From contig JAMCTA010000088.1 of the NCBI GenBank assembly GCA_023381895.1, positions 1 to 22,427 of the forward strand: a stretch of DNA of 22,427 nt, written 5' to 3'. Under the pieces are notes generated by a model. It searched no databases. It was given only the letters and a program-made list of their open reading frames with translations, and was not told where the DNA came from. The DNA comes from Chloroflexota bacterium. Its GTDB lineage: Bacteria; Chloroflexota; UBA4733. Shown one piece after another: positions 1-7,545 of the stretch (position 1 is its first letter; every line of letters starts with the position of its first letter). Made by a program: the position numbers and the translations under genes.

Positions 1-218
1 GCTGCACCATTCCCCAACCGGCGCTGCCGTGTTTGCGGCTGGCCGGCGTTGACCGAGTGCACTCTGGCGACTGGTTGCATCATCCCCTGCTCCACACTAC
101 TGCCTGTCATCTTCGCCTCGGGGGAGTTTACCGTCTGGTTGGCGTGCCGGCACCCCCCTCCGAGGCGTGGGACCGGCGGCCCTATCCGTCTGAACGGGCG
201 TGACCCTGTACGCTCCCG

Positions 219-243
219 GCGACTGAAGCCGCGGTTCAAGCCC
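219..243. repeat. Palindromic intergenic repeat, copy 1 (degenerate)
   Basis: The bases GCGACTGAAGCCGCGG followed by TTCAAGCCC match, with a few changes, the repeat at 901-948 (GCGACTGAAGTCGCGG then CTC...AAGCC). The inverted pair GCGACT/AGTCGC of the other copy is imperfect here (AGCCGC). The copy lies just beyond the 3' end of the acetyltransferase gene. I see no gene in 1-264 apart from this element. I recall similar elements being dispersed in Chloroflexota genomes; that is memory, not a search. Confidence 0.55.
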
Positions 244-264
244 ATCTGCGACTATCTTGCGGTC

Positions 265-840
265 TCAGCCATCGGGATGCAGGGAGTGGAGCACCGATCC
301 CTCGAACTCGCTGGCCAGGCAATCCATACAGATCTCATCGTACGCCCGGCCGCCGAGGCGGTGGGCCTCGCGCCGCCGGCCGATGATCTTGAAGCCCGCT
401 CGTACGTAAGCTCGTAGTGCCCGCTCATTGTAGGCTTGCATCCACAGCATCACGTTGTGCAGGTCGAGGCCGTTGAAGGCGTAGTCGAGCATGAGGCGGG
501 TCGTTTCGGTTCCGTATCCTTTCCCCCAGTAGTCCTTCTCCCCGATCAAGATGCCGAAATAGGCCTTGCGGTCGCGGTGGTCAATGTCGTACAGAAGGGT
601 AGTACCAAGGGGTCTCATCGTTGCCCGCTCGTAGATGGTGAAGCTCGCGGTACGTTCGCCGGTGTTCTTCTTGTACCGGTCTTCGGCATCTTCTAGGGTC
701 TGAGGCAGCGCTCCCCACGTCGTCCGGGCGACCTCGAAGTCGTTCAGCCACTTCTGGAGAAGCGGCATCAGGTCGCGGCGAAGCGGCCCGAGGGCCACCT
801 TCTCGCCCAGGATGTTGATGACCGGCTGCTCAGGTTCCAC
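265..840 (-). CDS. GNAT-family N-acetyltransferase, RimJ/RimL type
   Basis: This 191-residue protein has the layout of RimJ/RimL-like acetyltransferases, which transfer acetyl from acetyl-CoA to an amino group of a protein or small molecule. The acetyl-CoA-binding motif is visible at residues 95-120, with the loop GKGYGTE followed by a helix ending in LDYAF. The HNVMLWM strand and the NERALRAYVRAGF helix typical of the C-terminal half follow. The start is GTG at 840; GGAGG lies about 10 nt upstream and a TATAAT box about 27 nt upstream. It is transcribed away from the RiPP operon, on the same strand, and separated from it by a hairpin cluster, so it is probably an independent gene. The substrate cannot be told from the sequence. 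Length is normal for the family. Confidence 0.88.
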   Translation of the reverse strand: MEPEQPVINILGEKVALGPLRRDLMPLLQKWLNDFEVARTTWGALPQTLEDAEDRYKKNTGERTASFTIYERATMRPLGTTLLYDIDHRDRKAYFGILIGEKDYWGKGYGTETTRLMLDYAFNGLDLHNVMLWMQAYNERALRAYVRAGFKIIGRRREAHRLGGRAYDEICMDCLASEFEGSVLHSLHPDG

Positions 841-866
841 TAGCTCACGACCTCCGGCGTCGCTCG

Positions 867-872
867 ATTATA
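867..872 (-). promoter_or_regulatory. -10 box (TATAAT) for the acetyltransferase gene
   Basis: A perfect consensus TATAAT reads on the minus strand, placing a start site near 860 and giving a short leader of about 20 nt before the GTG at 840. No good -35 hexamer is present at 16-18 nt spacing (AAGAGA-like), so strength is uncertain. Confidence 0.45.
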
Positions 873-900
873 CGCCGCCTACGTTTGCCTCTCTTAGCCC

Positions 901-994
901 AGCGACTGAAGTCGCGGCTCCACCAAGCCAAGCCGCCCTGCGGCGGCTCCCTCAGGACTGCCGTAGGGCAGGGACTCCAGACAGGTGCGTCTGG
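901..994. repeat. Cluster of four small hairpins (palindromic repeat, copy 2)
   Basis: Four perfect stem-loops follow one another: GCGACT/AGTCGC at 902-915, AGCCGCC-ctgc-GGCGGCT at 931-948, CTGCC-gtag-GGCAG at 958-971, and CCAGAC-aggtgc-GTCTGG at 977-994. The first part shares its sequence with the degenerate copy at 219-243. The last hairpin starts 3 nt beyond the stop codon of the RiPP operon's final gene. None is followed by a T-run in the operon direction, so this is not a classical intrinsic terminator. It may still protect or end the transcript, as REP-like elements do. Confidence 0.6.
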
Positions 995-997
995 GAA

Positions 998-1855
998 TCA
1001 GCTCCTCGCCAGCGCGGCGCCGGCGTGAATCACGACGTCGGCCGCGGCATGGGCGAGCATAGAGCTGCCCAGCCCTTTCCTCCAGAAGAGGTACCCGAAG
1101 ACGACTCCGGGAATGCTGTTGATCATCAGCGCTCGGCGCACAACCGCAGGGGACAACGGTATCAGCGCCGCGGTCGCTGGAAGGTGGCCGGCGCCAAACA
1201 GCAGGTTAGAGAGCACGATGGCTGGCACCATCGACGCCGCGCTCGGCGGTCTCCGGCGCTCTCCGATCACGCGGCGCACGGCGGCAGCGATCAGGCTCTG
1301 GGCGCCCAGACGCATGAGCACCTCTTCGGCGACCGCACCGTAGGGGACGGCCAGCGCACTGCGCCAAGCGCCCGGCACACGCACACCGCGCTGGCGCAGT
1401 TGGGTGCGCACACCGGCAAAGGCGATCGCATCGACCGCCAGCGCCGCCAACCCTGCCAGCACGCCGCCGCCGACTGCGCTGGCGACCGAGCTGGCGTCCA
1501 CCTTCAGAGGGGCCCCGTCGAGGAGTCCCTGAAGGGTGGGCGCGCCCAGTTCCATCGAGCTCGCGGCGCGTAGGCCGGCGGCACAGGTCAAGCCGAAGAT
1601 GAGGTGGCTTTGTAGGGTCGTGAGTGCGGCGATCTGAGTGAGTGAGATGGGCTTCTTCCCGGCCTTCACCCGCGCAGCGTTGACCTGCTCCAAGGATCCC
1701 CGAGCGCTGCCGAGCAGGTCGAGGACGTAAGGAAGCACCACCAGTGACGAGAGGACGCTCGATTCTGTGAGCAGCGCCCAGAGCCGCCACGACGCCGGGG
1801 CGGCTGTGAATCCGGTGAGCAGCTCCGCACGCTCCACCAGCACTCTAGGTCTCAT
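998..1855 (-). CDS. CPBP-family intramembrane metalloprotease, last gene of the RiPP operon
   Basis: The 285-residue protein carries the CPBP (Abi/Rce1-like) protease motifs inside hydrophobic helices: EExxxR as E177-E178...R182, FxxxH as F220...H224, and HxxxD as H269...D273. Several membrane segments are evident (around 28-48, 125-148, 205-225 and 245-258), so it should act in the cytoplasmic membrane. The start is ATG at 1855: AGGAGGT sits 5 nt upstream and the start overlaps the dehydratase stop by 11 nt. A longer in-frame reading up to 2014 lies wholly inside the dehydratase gene and is rejected. Family members cleave proteins near or within the membrane; some occur in peptide-bacteriocin loci for maturation or immunity. 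Leader removal from the precursor encoded at 10808-11410 is an inference from the operon context. Confidence 0.85.
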   Translation of the reverse strand: MRPRVLVERAELLTGFTAAPASWRLWALLTESSVLSSLVVLPYVLDLLGSARGSLEQVNAARVKAGKKPISLTQIAALTTLQSHLIFGLTCAAGLRAASSMELGAPTLQGLLDGAPLKVDASSVASAVGGGVLAGLAALAVDAIAFAGVRTQLRQRGVRVPGAWRSALAVPYGAVAEEVLMRLGAQSLIAAAVRRVIGERRRPPSAASMVPAIVLSNLLFGAGHLPATAALIPLSPAVVRRALMINSIPGVVFGYLFWRKGLGSSMLAHAAADVVIHAGAALARS

Positions 1856-4451
1856 AGCGCACCTCCTGCTCCCGCACGCTCGATTCTTGCGCGAGAGCCG
1901 TCCCTGCAGCCAGCTCGACGTAGTACTCAGCCTCGTAGCACCCGTCTCTCCCACGCATTCCGACCATAGTATCAGGAAGCAACGGTGGCGCGACAGCAAC
2001 CGCCAGCGCCCCACGCGCGTAGCGGAGGAAGTTATCCACGCCCACGGGATGTCCGAAGTCGACCCAGAGCGGCTCGCGCTGCTCCATCGCTCGACGCACT
2101 TGCGCCAATCCCGCCGGCAGGTTCAACGAGGTCAGCCAATCCTGGAAACGGAAGAACTGCTCGGCGTCCACCGGGGGGGAGATTGACGGCAACGTCGCGG
2201 ACGAGAGCACGACGGTTCTCGGGCTCAGCAAGATGTGATCACCGAGGTAGAGATCGGGGAGGACGCAAGGCTGCTCGCCTGGTTCTGCCAAGGCCTGGAG
2301 GACGATCTGATTCACGGCCCGGTAGATGAGCTCCAGAGCGCTCGTGCGGCGTCCGGACAGGTGGAGCAGAAACCGAGCGATGGGGGGCAGGTTCACCGTC
2401 GCTGAGACCCCGAGGAAGACCGGCGTCACCACGCATCCAGTCTCGTTCTCAGTGAGCACGAGCCGGCCTCCAGGGGATTCAGGTGCCACGAGGAGATCCT
2501 GCAGAGCGATACTGTCCGGGTTGGGCGCTGCTCCCGGCATCGCCAGTGTGCGCCTGGTCGTGACCGGCCGCACGTCCACGTCTCCGCCCCAGGATCCCTC
2601 CATGTCGGTCACCGCCGGCCAGCGAGCCATCCAGCGTCGAAATCCATCAGTTATGTCTACTTCTCCAGGGAAGCGTAGGCGGGCGTAGCGCGGGAACAGC
2701 GACATGCAGTCAGCACCCCACAGTGTCGGGTGGAAGCGCGTGCTGGCCGGGCCGTCGGTGGCGCGGCGGAAACGGAAGCTGAGTCGCGTCGAGACGGCAG
2801 CTGTCCAGCCCGCAAATCGAGTGGCTGCTGGGTGATAGCTGACTCCTATGTTGTCCGCTACTCGCAGCAGTGCCTCGATGTCACAACGGAACGGCGTCGT
2901 GTAATCATGCACCGGCACGTCGAGACGGGCACACAGGGCTGGTGTATTCTGCCAGTGATCGGCGCCTAGACCCTGCTGGCGGCAGTACTCCAGGTAGTCC
3001 CGGTGGAATCTCAGCAGTGGCTGCGCGGCGTCTGATCGATAGAGCTTATGAAAGACTGCCAGCAGGGCAGCCTCTTCAGCAAGCAGCGTCGGCACGAGGC
3101 AGCCTGCGCCGTAGTGGACCATTTCTGCAAAGAAGGGCGTGAGCTCCTGCATCGGGAGCTGTAGACGATTCCGGCAGACAGTATCCACCACCAGCGCACT
3201 CCCGGCCTCGATGCTCGAGTCAGCCGTCGCACCTTGCTCGTTCCCAGGCGTAGCGGTAGCGGCCACTACGCGTTCGCAAGCCTGCTGCAGCCGCTCGAGT
3301 GCGGCTAGTGCATCGAGCAGGGTGAGGTCCTCGGGCAGGGCCTCCCACAGCACCCGGCTCAACGTCACCTGCTCATCAGCGCCATCTTGCTGCCCGCTGC
3401 AGCTCCACTCGAGCACACCAAGGCGCACTGCTTCTGCGATCGTGGCGGCTGGGATGCCCGCCTCTTCGAGACTCTGCCAGGCCATCGTCCGTCTACGGCC
3501 GCCCTCGAGCAACTTTGTCAGCTCCACCATCTGGGGGACAGGCTGGTAGCGTGCCTGTCGACACGGATCGAGCGCCGCCCAGAATTGGCCCCCTTCCAGC
3601 CAGCAAGTAGCCGCAAGGTGCAGGTGTAGGCGCCTCCGGAAGGCGGGCCGGGTGAGGAGCGCCTGGGCCAGACGGCGCACGGCAACGCGGCTCACTCCGA
3701 CCTGTGCCGCCCTGTCCCCCAGATCGGGGACGCCGTCTGGTGGTCGCTGGCTGAAGGTGGCAAGCGCGGTGGCAGCAAAGAAGGCATTCGGTGTCGTCCG
3801 CAGGGCCGCACGCAGAAAGTAGCGCGCGGCTCGCGCCATGGTACGGCGTGCCGGTCCGTCGAGTGCCGCGTCCAGCCTAGCTTGGAGGCGGCTGAGGTGG
3901 CCAGCCAGGAGCGGGTTCGCGAGTCTGAGCGCGATGCCGACTCCGTAGCTCTCGAGCAGACGCAGCAGCTCCCGCCCGCACACGCTGGCATCGCGTACGA
4001 AGGCGGCATCGCGCTGCTCGACGAGAATCCGCCAGCTCTGCTGGTCCTCCGTCCATTGGGAGATCTCAGCGGCCAGTGGCGCATCGACACGCGCGAGCGG
4101 TGCTAGCTCGCCGTCTGCGGGCACGGCGCGTCCGTTGAAGAGGGCGCGCCGGAGCGCCAGCAGCCGCGCGCGGGATGGGCGTTCTTCGATCAGCGGGATG
4201 CACTCACCGAGGCGTTGCGCCAGCGCCTTCCCGCGCTCTAGCAGTAATAGCTGCTGTTGACGAGCCCGCTGGTAGGAGGCGGTGGCGCTGGTGTACCGGA
4301 TGCTGGCGAGTATCGATCGCGGCACTGCGGGCACTCGGACCAGCACCCAGGGGAATACAAGCCAGGGTATCCCGCCGGGGTCACCATCTGACTGCGCAGG
4401 GCGAGCGAGCGGTAGGCCGCACCCGGCGTTCGTTTCAATCACACGGGACAC
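1845..4451 (-). CDS. LanB-type dehydratase, glutamylation (N-terminal domain) protein
   Basis: This 868-residue protein matches the lantibiotic dehydratase N-terminal family. The diagnostic stretch RTTPNAFFAATALATF (residues 218-233) corresponds to the family's R-T/S-T-P-F-G-L-F-A signature. Such proteins use glutamyl-tRNA to glutamylate Ser/Thr of a precursor peptide; elimination then gives dehydroalanine or dehydrobutyrine. It has no C-terminal SpaB_C domain of its own; that domain is the separate gene immediately upstream, as in thiopeptide-type split systems. The start is probably GTG at 4451, behind AAGGAGG and overlapping the upstream gene by 17 nt; a second GTG 9 nt downstream is possible. 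No LanC cyclase gene is nearby. It is cytosolic, and its likely substrate is the precursor at 10808-11410. Confidence 0.88.
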   Translation of the reverse strand: MSRVIETNAGCGLPLARPAQSDGDPGGIPWLVFPWVLVRVPAVPRSILASIRYTSATASYQRARQQQLLLLERGKALAQRLGECIPLIEERPSRARLLALRRALFNGRAVPADGELAPLARVDAPLAAEISQWTEDQQSWRILVEQRDAAFVRDASVCGRELLRLLESYGVGIALRLANPLLAGHLSRLQARLDAALDGPARRTMARAARYFLRAALRTTPNAFFAATALATFSQRPPDGVPDLGDRAAQVGVSRVAVRRLAQALLTRPAFRRRLHLHLAATCWLEGGQFWAALDPCRQARYQPVPQMVELTKLLEGGRRRTMAWQSLEEAGIPAATIAEAVRLGVLEWSCSGQQDGADEQVTLSRVLWEALPEDLTLLDALAALERLQQACERVVAATATPGNEQGATADSSIEAGSALVVDTVCRNRLQLPMQELTPFFAEMVHYGAGCLVPTLLAEEAALLAVFHKLYRSDAAQPLLRFHRDYLEYCRQQGLGADHWQNTPALCARLDVPVHDYTTPFRCDIEALLRVADNIGVSYHPAATRFAGWTAAVSTRLSFRFRRATDGPASTRFHPTLWGADCMSLFPRYARLRFPGEVDITDGFRRWMARWPAVTDMEGSWGGDVDVRPVTTRRTLAMPGAAPNPDSIALQDLLVAPESPGGRLVLTENETGCVVTPVFLGVSATVNLPPIARFLLHLSGRRTSALELIYRAVNQIVLQALAEPGEQPCVLPDLYLGDHILLSPRTVVLSSATLPSISPPVDAEQFFRFQDWLTSLNLPAGLAQVRRAMEQREPLWVDFGHPVGVDNFLRYARGALAVAVAPPLLPDTMVGMRGRDGCYEAEYYVELAAGTALAQESSVREQEVRYET
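1861..1867 (-). promoter_or_regulatory. Ribosome binding site deciding the CPBP protease start
   Basis: AGGAGGT on the minus strand lies inside the last codons of the dehydratase gene and 5 nt before the ATG at 1855. It fixes the protease start and suggests translational coupling to the gene above. Confidence 0.75.
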
Positions 4452-5487
4452 TCCCCTCCTTAGGGTTGAGTAGCTGCGCCATGAAAAATGCTAGATACTG
4501 CTGGCGGTCCAGATCGAATCCCATGCGATTCCAATGGAAGATCACCCAGAATGGTAAGATTTCCCGCAACCCCCACAACAGGGCGCCTTCGTCGCGGGCT
4601 CGTCGCGTCCGCGCGACTACGCTGGTTAGGTCCTGCCGATAGCGGCGCAAGATCTCGCCCTCACCATCCGACACCAGCTGCAAGGTCGTCTCAGGCGAGC
4701 GCAGTAGCGGTAAGAATGCCCGGCCAGCAACGCCGGCAGCGTCTCGTACCGTAGCAGCGGCGCCGACAGGCAGTGGCAAGCGGCCGGTCAGCTCGAACTT
4801 GCACCAGACGTCCCACAGCTCCCAGACGTCGTCAGTGAGGGCTCGCAACACCGTATCGACCAGCACCAGCGAGAACTCGGCCGGGAGCAGAACGACCGCG
4901 CCCTGCAAACGTAAGCGGTGATAGGCCAGGACAGCCAGACTCTCGTACGTGAAGTATTCGTGGGCGAGCTCGAGGCCAGCTGCTCCACCGAATTGATACA
5001 CTTCGGCGTCATAGGGCACGATATCCGAGCCGGCCACGACACCCTTCCGCATCAGGGTGGTGAGCCGGTCTTCTAAAAGAGGTAGGAAGCGCGCCCGAGC
5101 ACCACGGAAGCGCAACCGCACACCAGGTGGCTTGTACAGGTAGAAGAAGCGGTCGATGTGCCCTTCCTCCAGCCAGGCGCGGATATACTCCTGGAAGTCG
5201 TCGCTCATCAGCTCGGTCCAGGATGCACCGAACGGATCTAGCTGAAGGTTCACCTGCAACCAGCCGCTAGGATGGAGCGCCTCGTGCAGGCCTGCGACGC
5301 CGGCCGCTACGAACGCCGTTCGCCAGGCGAGTAGCTCTTCCGGCACGATGCTACGCCCCTGACAGAACGCAGCAAGGTCGCCAGCGCGAAGGCTCTCGAG
5401 GACGATCGCAGCCACCGCGTGCGTGTGTGCCGAGGGGTATGAGCACGCGGTATCACCAGTTGATGTCTGCTCAGACATGGCGCTCAT
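4435..5487 (-). CDS. Stand-alone SpaB_C / thiopeptide-type elimination-domain protein
   Basis: The 350-residue protein resembles the thiopeptide-type bacteriocin biosynthesis domain (SpaB_C), which in split LanB systems eliminates glutamate from glutamylated Ser/Thr. Visible family marks are FFYLYKPPGVRLRFRG (residues 114-129, with R124, R126 and R128 near the catalytic Arg pair), VPYDAEVYQFGG (157-168), and FHWNRMG near the C-terminus (317-323), similar to the family's H-x-x-x-N-R end. The His register relative to NR differs slightly from what I remember of NisB-like proteins, so activity is likely but not certain. About 90 residues precede the core domain. The start is ATG at 5487 (an ATGA overlap with the radical SAM stop), with AAGGTGG upstream; an in-frame extension to 5568 is an overlap artefact. 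Confidence 0.85.
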   Translation of the reverse strand: MSAMSEQTSTGDTACSYPSAHTHAVAAIVLESLRAGDLAAFCQGRSIVPEELLAWRTAFVAAGVAGLHEALHPSGWLQVNLQLDPFGASWTELMSDDFQEYIRAWLEEGHIDRFFYLYKPPGVRLRFRGARARFLPLLEDRLTTLMRKGVVAGSDIVPYDAEVYQFGGAAGLELAHEYFTYESLAVLAYHRLRLQGAVVLLPAEFSLVLVDTVLRALTDDVWELWDVWCKFELTGRLPLPVGAAATVRDAAGVAGRAFLPLLRSPETTLQLVSDGEGEILRRYRQDLTSVVARTRRARDEGALLWGLREILPFWVIFHWNRMGFDLDRQQYLAFFMAQLLNPKEGSVPCD

Positions 5488-7535
5488 ACGCCCACCTTGA
5501 GCCAGCGTCCCTCCGTCGCGCGGGCCTGAGCGCGCACCGGCAAGGCAAGATAGCGCTGGTTGGGCCAAGGCGCCCGCTCCTCGAAGAGAAGACCGGCACG
5601 GAGCAAGGGGGCGAGGCGCTGCTCTGGATCCGCGAGGAACTCGGCAGCGCTGAAGCAGATGATCTCCTCATTGCTGGATGGCGCTGCTGCTCCGGCACGG
5701 AGCAGCAGCGCCAGAAAACTGCGAATGGGATCATCTGGCGGCGCCCCCTTTGCCTGTTGAAGGAGCGCGCTTAGTGACCGGGGCGTATCCAGCTCTTGAA
5801 AGATCGTCGTGGCATATTCTTGCAGACGATAGCGCCTCTGGGGGAAGCCGGGGCGACAGTCCGTGATCAGCACGTCCTTGCCGTCTTGCTGCCAAGTGAG
5901 TGCGCAGCGGTCTTCGTCGTAGGCACCGCGCCACTGGAAGATCGCATCGATGAGCGGGTTGACGTAGCTCAAGTCCTGGCTATCGGCATCCTCTCGTTCA
6001 AAGAGGTAGGCGATACGGGCGATCTCGGCGTCGCTAAAGGGGTAGAGGTAGCGGTAGTACGGGACAGGGCGCAAGCGGAGTCCGAACTGCTCAGGGTGTT
6101 CGTAGTATGGACTGAACCGGTGGAACTCCACCTTCGGAACGGACGTCGGAGGACGCAGATGCACAAGTTTGGGCAGCTCCGCTGCCATCGCCTCATAGTC
6201 CTCCGGGTTCTCTCCAGGGAAGCCGACCAGGATATTGTAGGTAGGCAGAATGCCGTACTCACGGGCGTACTTCAGGAAGGCGACGTTCTGGACGCCAGTC
6301 GTCCCCTTACGCATCAGCGCGAGGATATTGCTACTCAGGCTCTCGATTCCCGGCTGCACCGCTGAGATTCCGGCCTCGGCCAGCCGCTCGACGTGCCAGC
6401 GCTTCACGTTGGCCTTGATCTCATAGAAGAAATCCACCTGCAAGTCGGCATCCATCGCCCATCTCATGAAGTCGTCGTAGTAGTCCATGGCCAGGATGTT
6501 ATCGGTCATGAAAAGAAATCGAGTGTGGTAGCGCTTCAACACCTGGGTGACCTCGGCGCGGAACCGCTCTTGGCTCTTCCAGCGATAGCCGATACCCATG
6601 GCGTTCAAGCCGCAGAAGGTGCAGTGTTGCTTCTCGCCCCACCAGCACCCACGAGAAGACTCGAGGGCCAGCACGAGGTCGCGGGTCACGTCGAAGCCGG
6701 CCCGGCGTCGCTCCTCGACGTAGTCATCGAAGTCGGGGTAGGGCAGCGCGTCGAGGTTCTGCAGTGGCAACGCCTTCGGACCCGAGATGATCTCACCATT
6801 GGGGGCTCGGCGTAAGAGGCCCGGCACGTTGTCGAGAGCGGCGTCACGGCTCAGACGATCCACGAAATCGGGAAAGGTGAAGTCGACCTCTCCGCTAAAG
6901 GCGAAGTCGATAGAGTCGAAGAGGCACATGAGTCCCTTGCCCATCTCTCCATCGCAGTTGGCGCCGCCGAGCACAACGACTTTGCCCGGCCAGCGCTCCT
7001 TGATTCGTCTAGCGAGAGCTAAGGCTGGGAGATTCTGATAGAAGGTGGTGGCGATGCCAACGACGTCAAATGGCTCTAGGCGGTCAGTCATCGTGTCGAC
7101 GATCTGCTGGGACTCCCTACGCAGACGCAGTAGGTCGACAGCGCGGATGGGGCCGCCTGCGGTCATAGCCTCCAAGCGAAGCAGCTCCTGCACTGCGGCA
7201 GCGTCGCGGTCCGCCTGTTTGCGGCCGTAGACGCTGCCGGCAAAGATCCACTCATTGAAAGGATGCCAGGTTCGGTTTGTCAGCACCTGGTAGGCAGCTA
7301 GCCGTTGATCGAACGATGCGCCGGGCATGCGGGCGATCAAGTCATAGTTCCAATACCAAGTGCGGCATACGTGACCCCACGCCTTGATGCCCGCGGAGAG
7401 TAGCGCAAGACCGAGGCTCGGCAGCCCGCTGGGGCCGAAGGGCGGATAGATTAGCGCCACCGAATAGGGAACGCCCGCCTGTCTACTATGCTCCAAGTTC
7501 ACTGGACCCATGCCGCTACCAGAAGCTGACGACAC
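5484..7535 (-). CDS. Cobalamin-binding radical SAM RiPP maturase (candidate C-methyltransferase) 2
   Basis: The 683-residue protein has an N-terminal Rossmann-like B12-binding region (about 25-240, with LGGANCDGEMG at 189-199) and a radical SAM core. The [4Fe-4S] cysteines are C297, C305 and C308, in the spacing CX7CX2C within the hallmark SSRGCWWGEKQHCTFCGLN. That signature belongs to the RiPP maturation radical SAM C-methyltransferase family (TIGR03975 type). A C-terminal region of about 180 residues has no recognised motif. Members are thought to methylate unactivated carbons of a precursor peptide using S-adenosylmethionine and methylcobalamin. The start is GTG at 7535 with GAGGA 7 nt upstream, 10 nt after the preceding gene; an ATG at 7511 has no such site. 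It is a paralogue of the upstream protein and probably modifies the same precursor. Confidence 0.9.
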   Translation of the reverse strand: MSSASGSGMGPVNLEHSRQAGVPYSVALIYPPFGPSGLPSLGLALLSAGIKAWGHVCRTWYWNYDLIARMPGASFDQRLAAYQVLTNRTWHPFNEWIFAGSVYGRKQADRDAAAVQELLRLEAMTAGGPIRAVDLLRLRRESQQIVDTMTDRLEPFDVVGIATTFYQNLPALALARRIKERWPGKVVVLGGANCDGEMGKGLMCLFDSIDFAFSGEVDFTFPDFVDRLSRDAALDNVPGLLRRAPNGEIISGPKALPLQNLDALPYPDFDDYVEERRRAGFDVTRDLVLALESSRGCWWGEKQHCTFCGLNAMGIGYRWKSQERFRAEVTQVLKRYHTRFLFMTDNILAMDYYDDFMRWAMDADLQVDFFYEIKANVKRWHVERLAEAGISAVQPGIESLSSNILALMRKGTTGVQNVAFLKYAREYGILPTYNILVGFPGENPEDYEAMAAELPKLVHLRPPTSVPKVEFHRFSPYYEHPEQFGLRLRPVPYYRYLYPFSDAEIARIAYLFEREDADSQDLSYVNPLIDAIFQWRGAYDEDRCALTWQQDGKDVLITDCRPGFPQRRYRLQEYATTIFQELDTPRSLSALLQQAKGAPPDDPIRSFLALLLRAGAAAPSSNEEIICFSAAEFLADPEQRLAPLLRAGLLFEERAPWPNQRYLALPVRAQARATEGRWLKVGV

Positions 7536-7545
7536 CGATCCGTCC

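Noticed and set aside
49..417. Plus-strand 122-codon frame at the left edge
   Set aside because: It overlaps the acetyltransferase gene on the other strand and contains the intergenic repeat; nothing in the product is protein-like.
977..994. Intrinsic terminator for the RiPP operon
   Set aside because: The hairpin is perfect and well placed, but no T-run follows it on the minus strand, so it is listed as part of the repeat cluster.
812..1573. 253-codon plus-strand frame across the hairpin cluster and protease gene
   Set aside because: Antisense to the CPBP gene, whose motifs and ribosome site are clear; the product is Arg/Gln/His-rich noise.
1856..2014. Longer start for the CPBP protease
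   Set aside because: It lies inside the dehydratase coding region; the ATG at 1855 has an ideal ribosome site and overlap.
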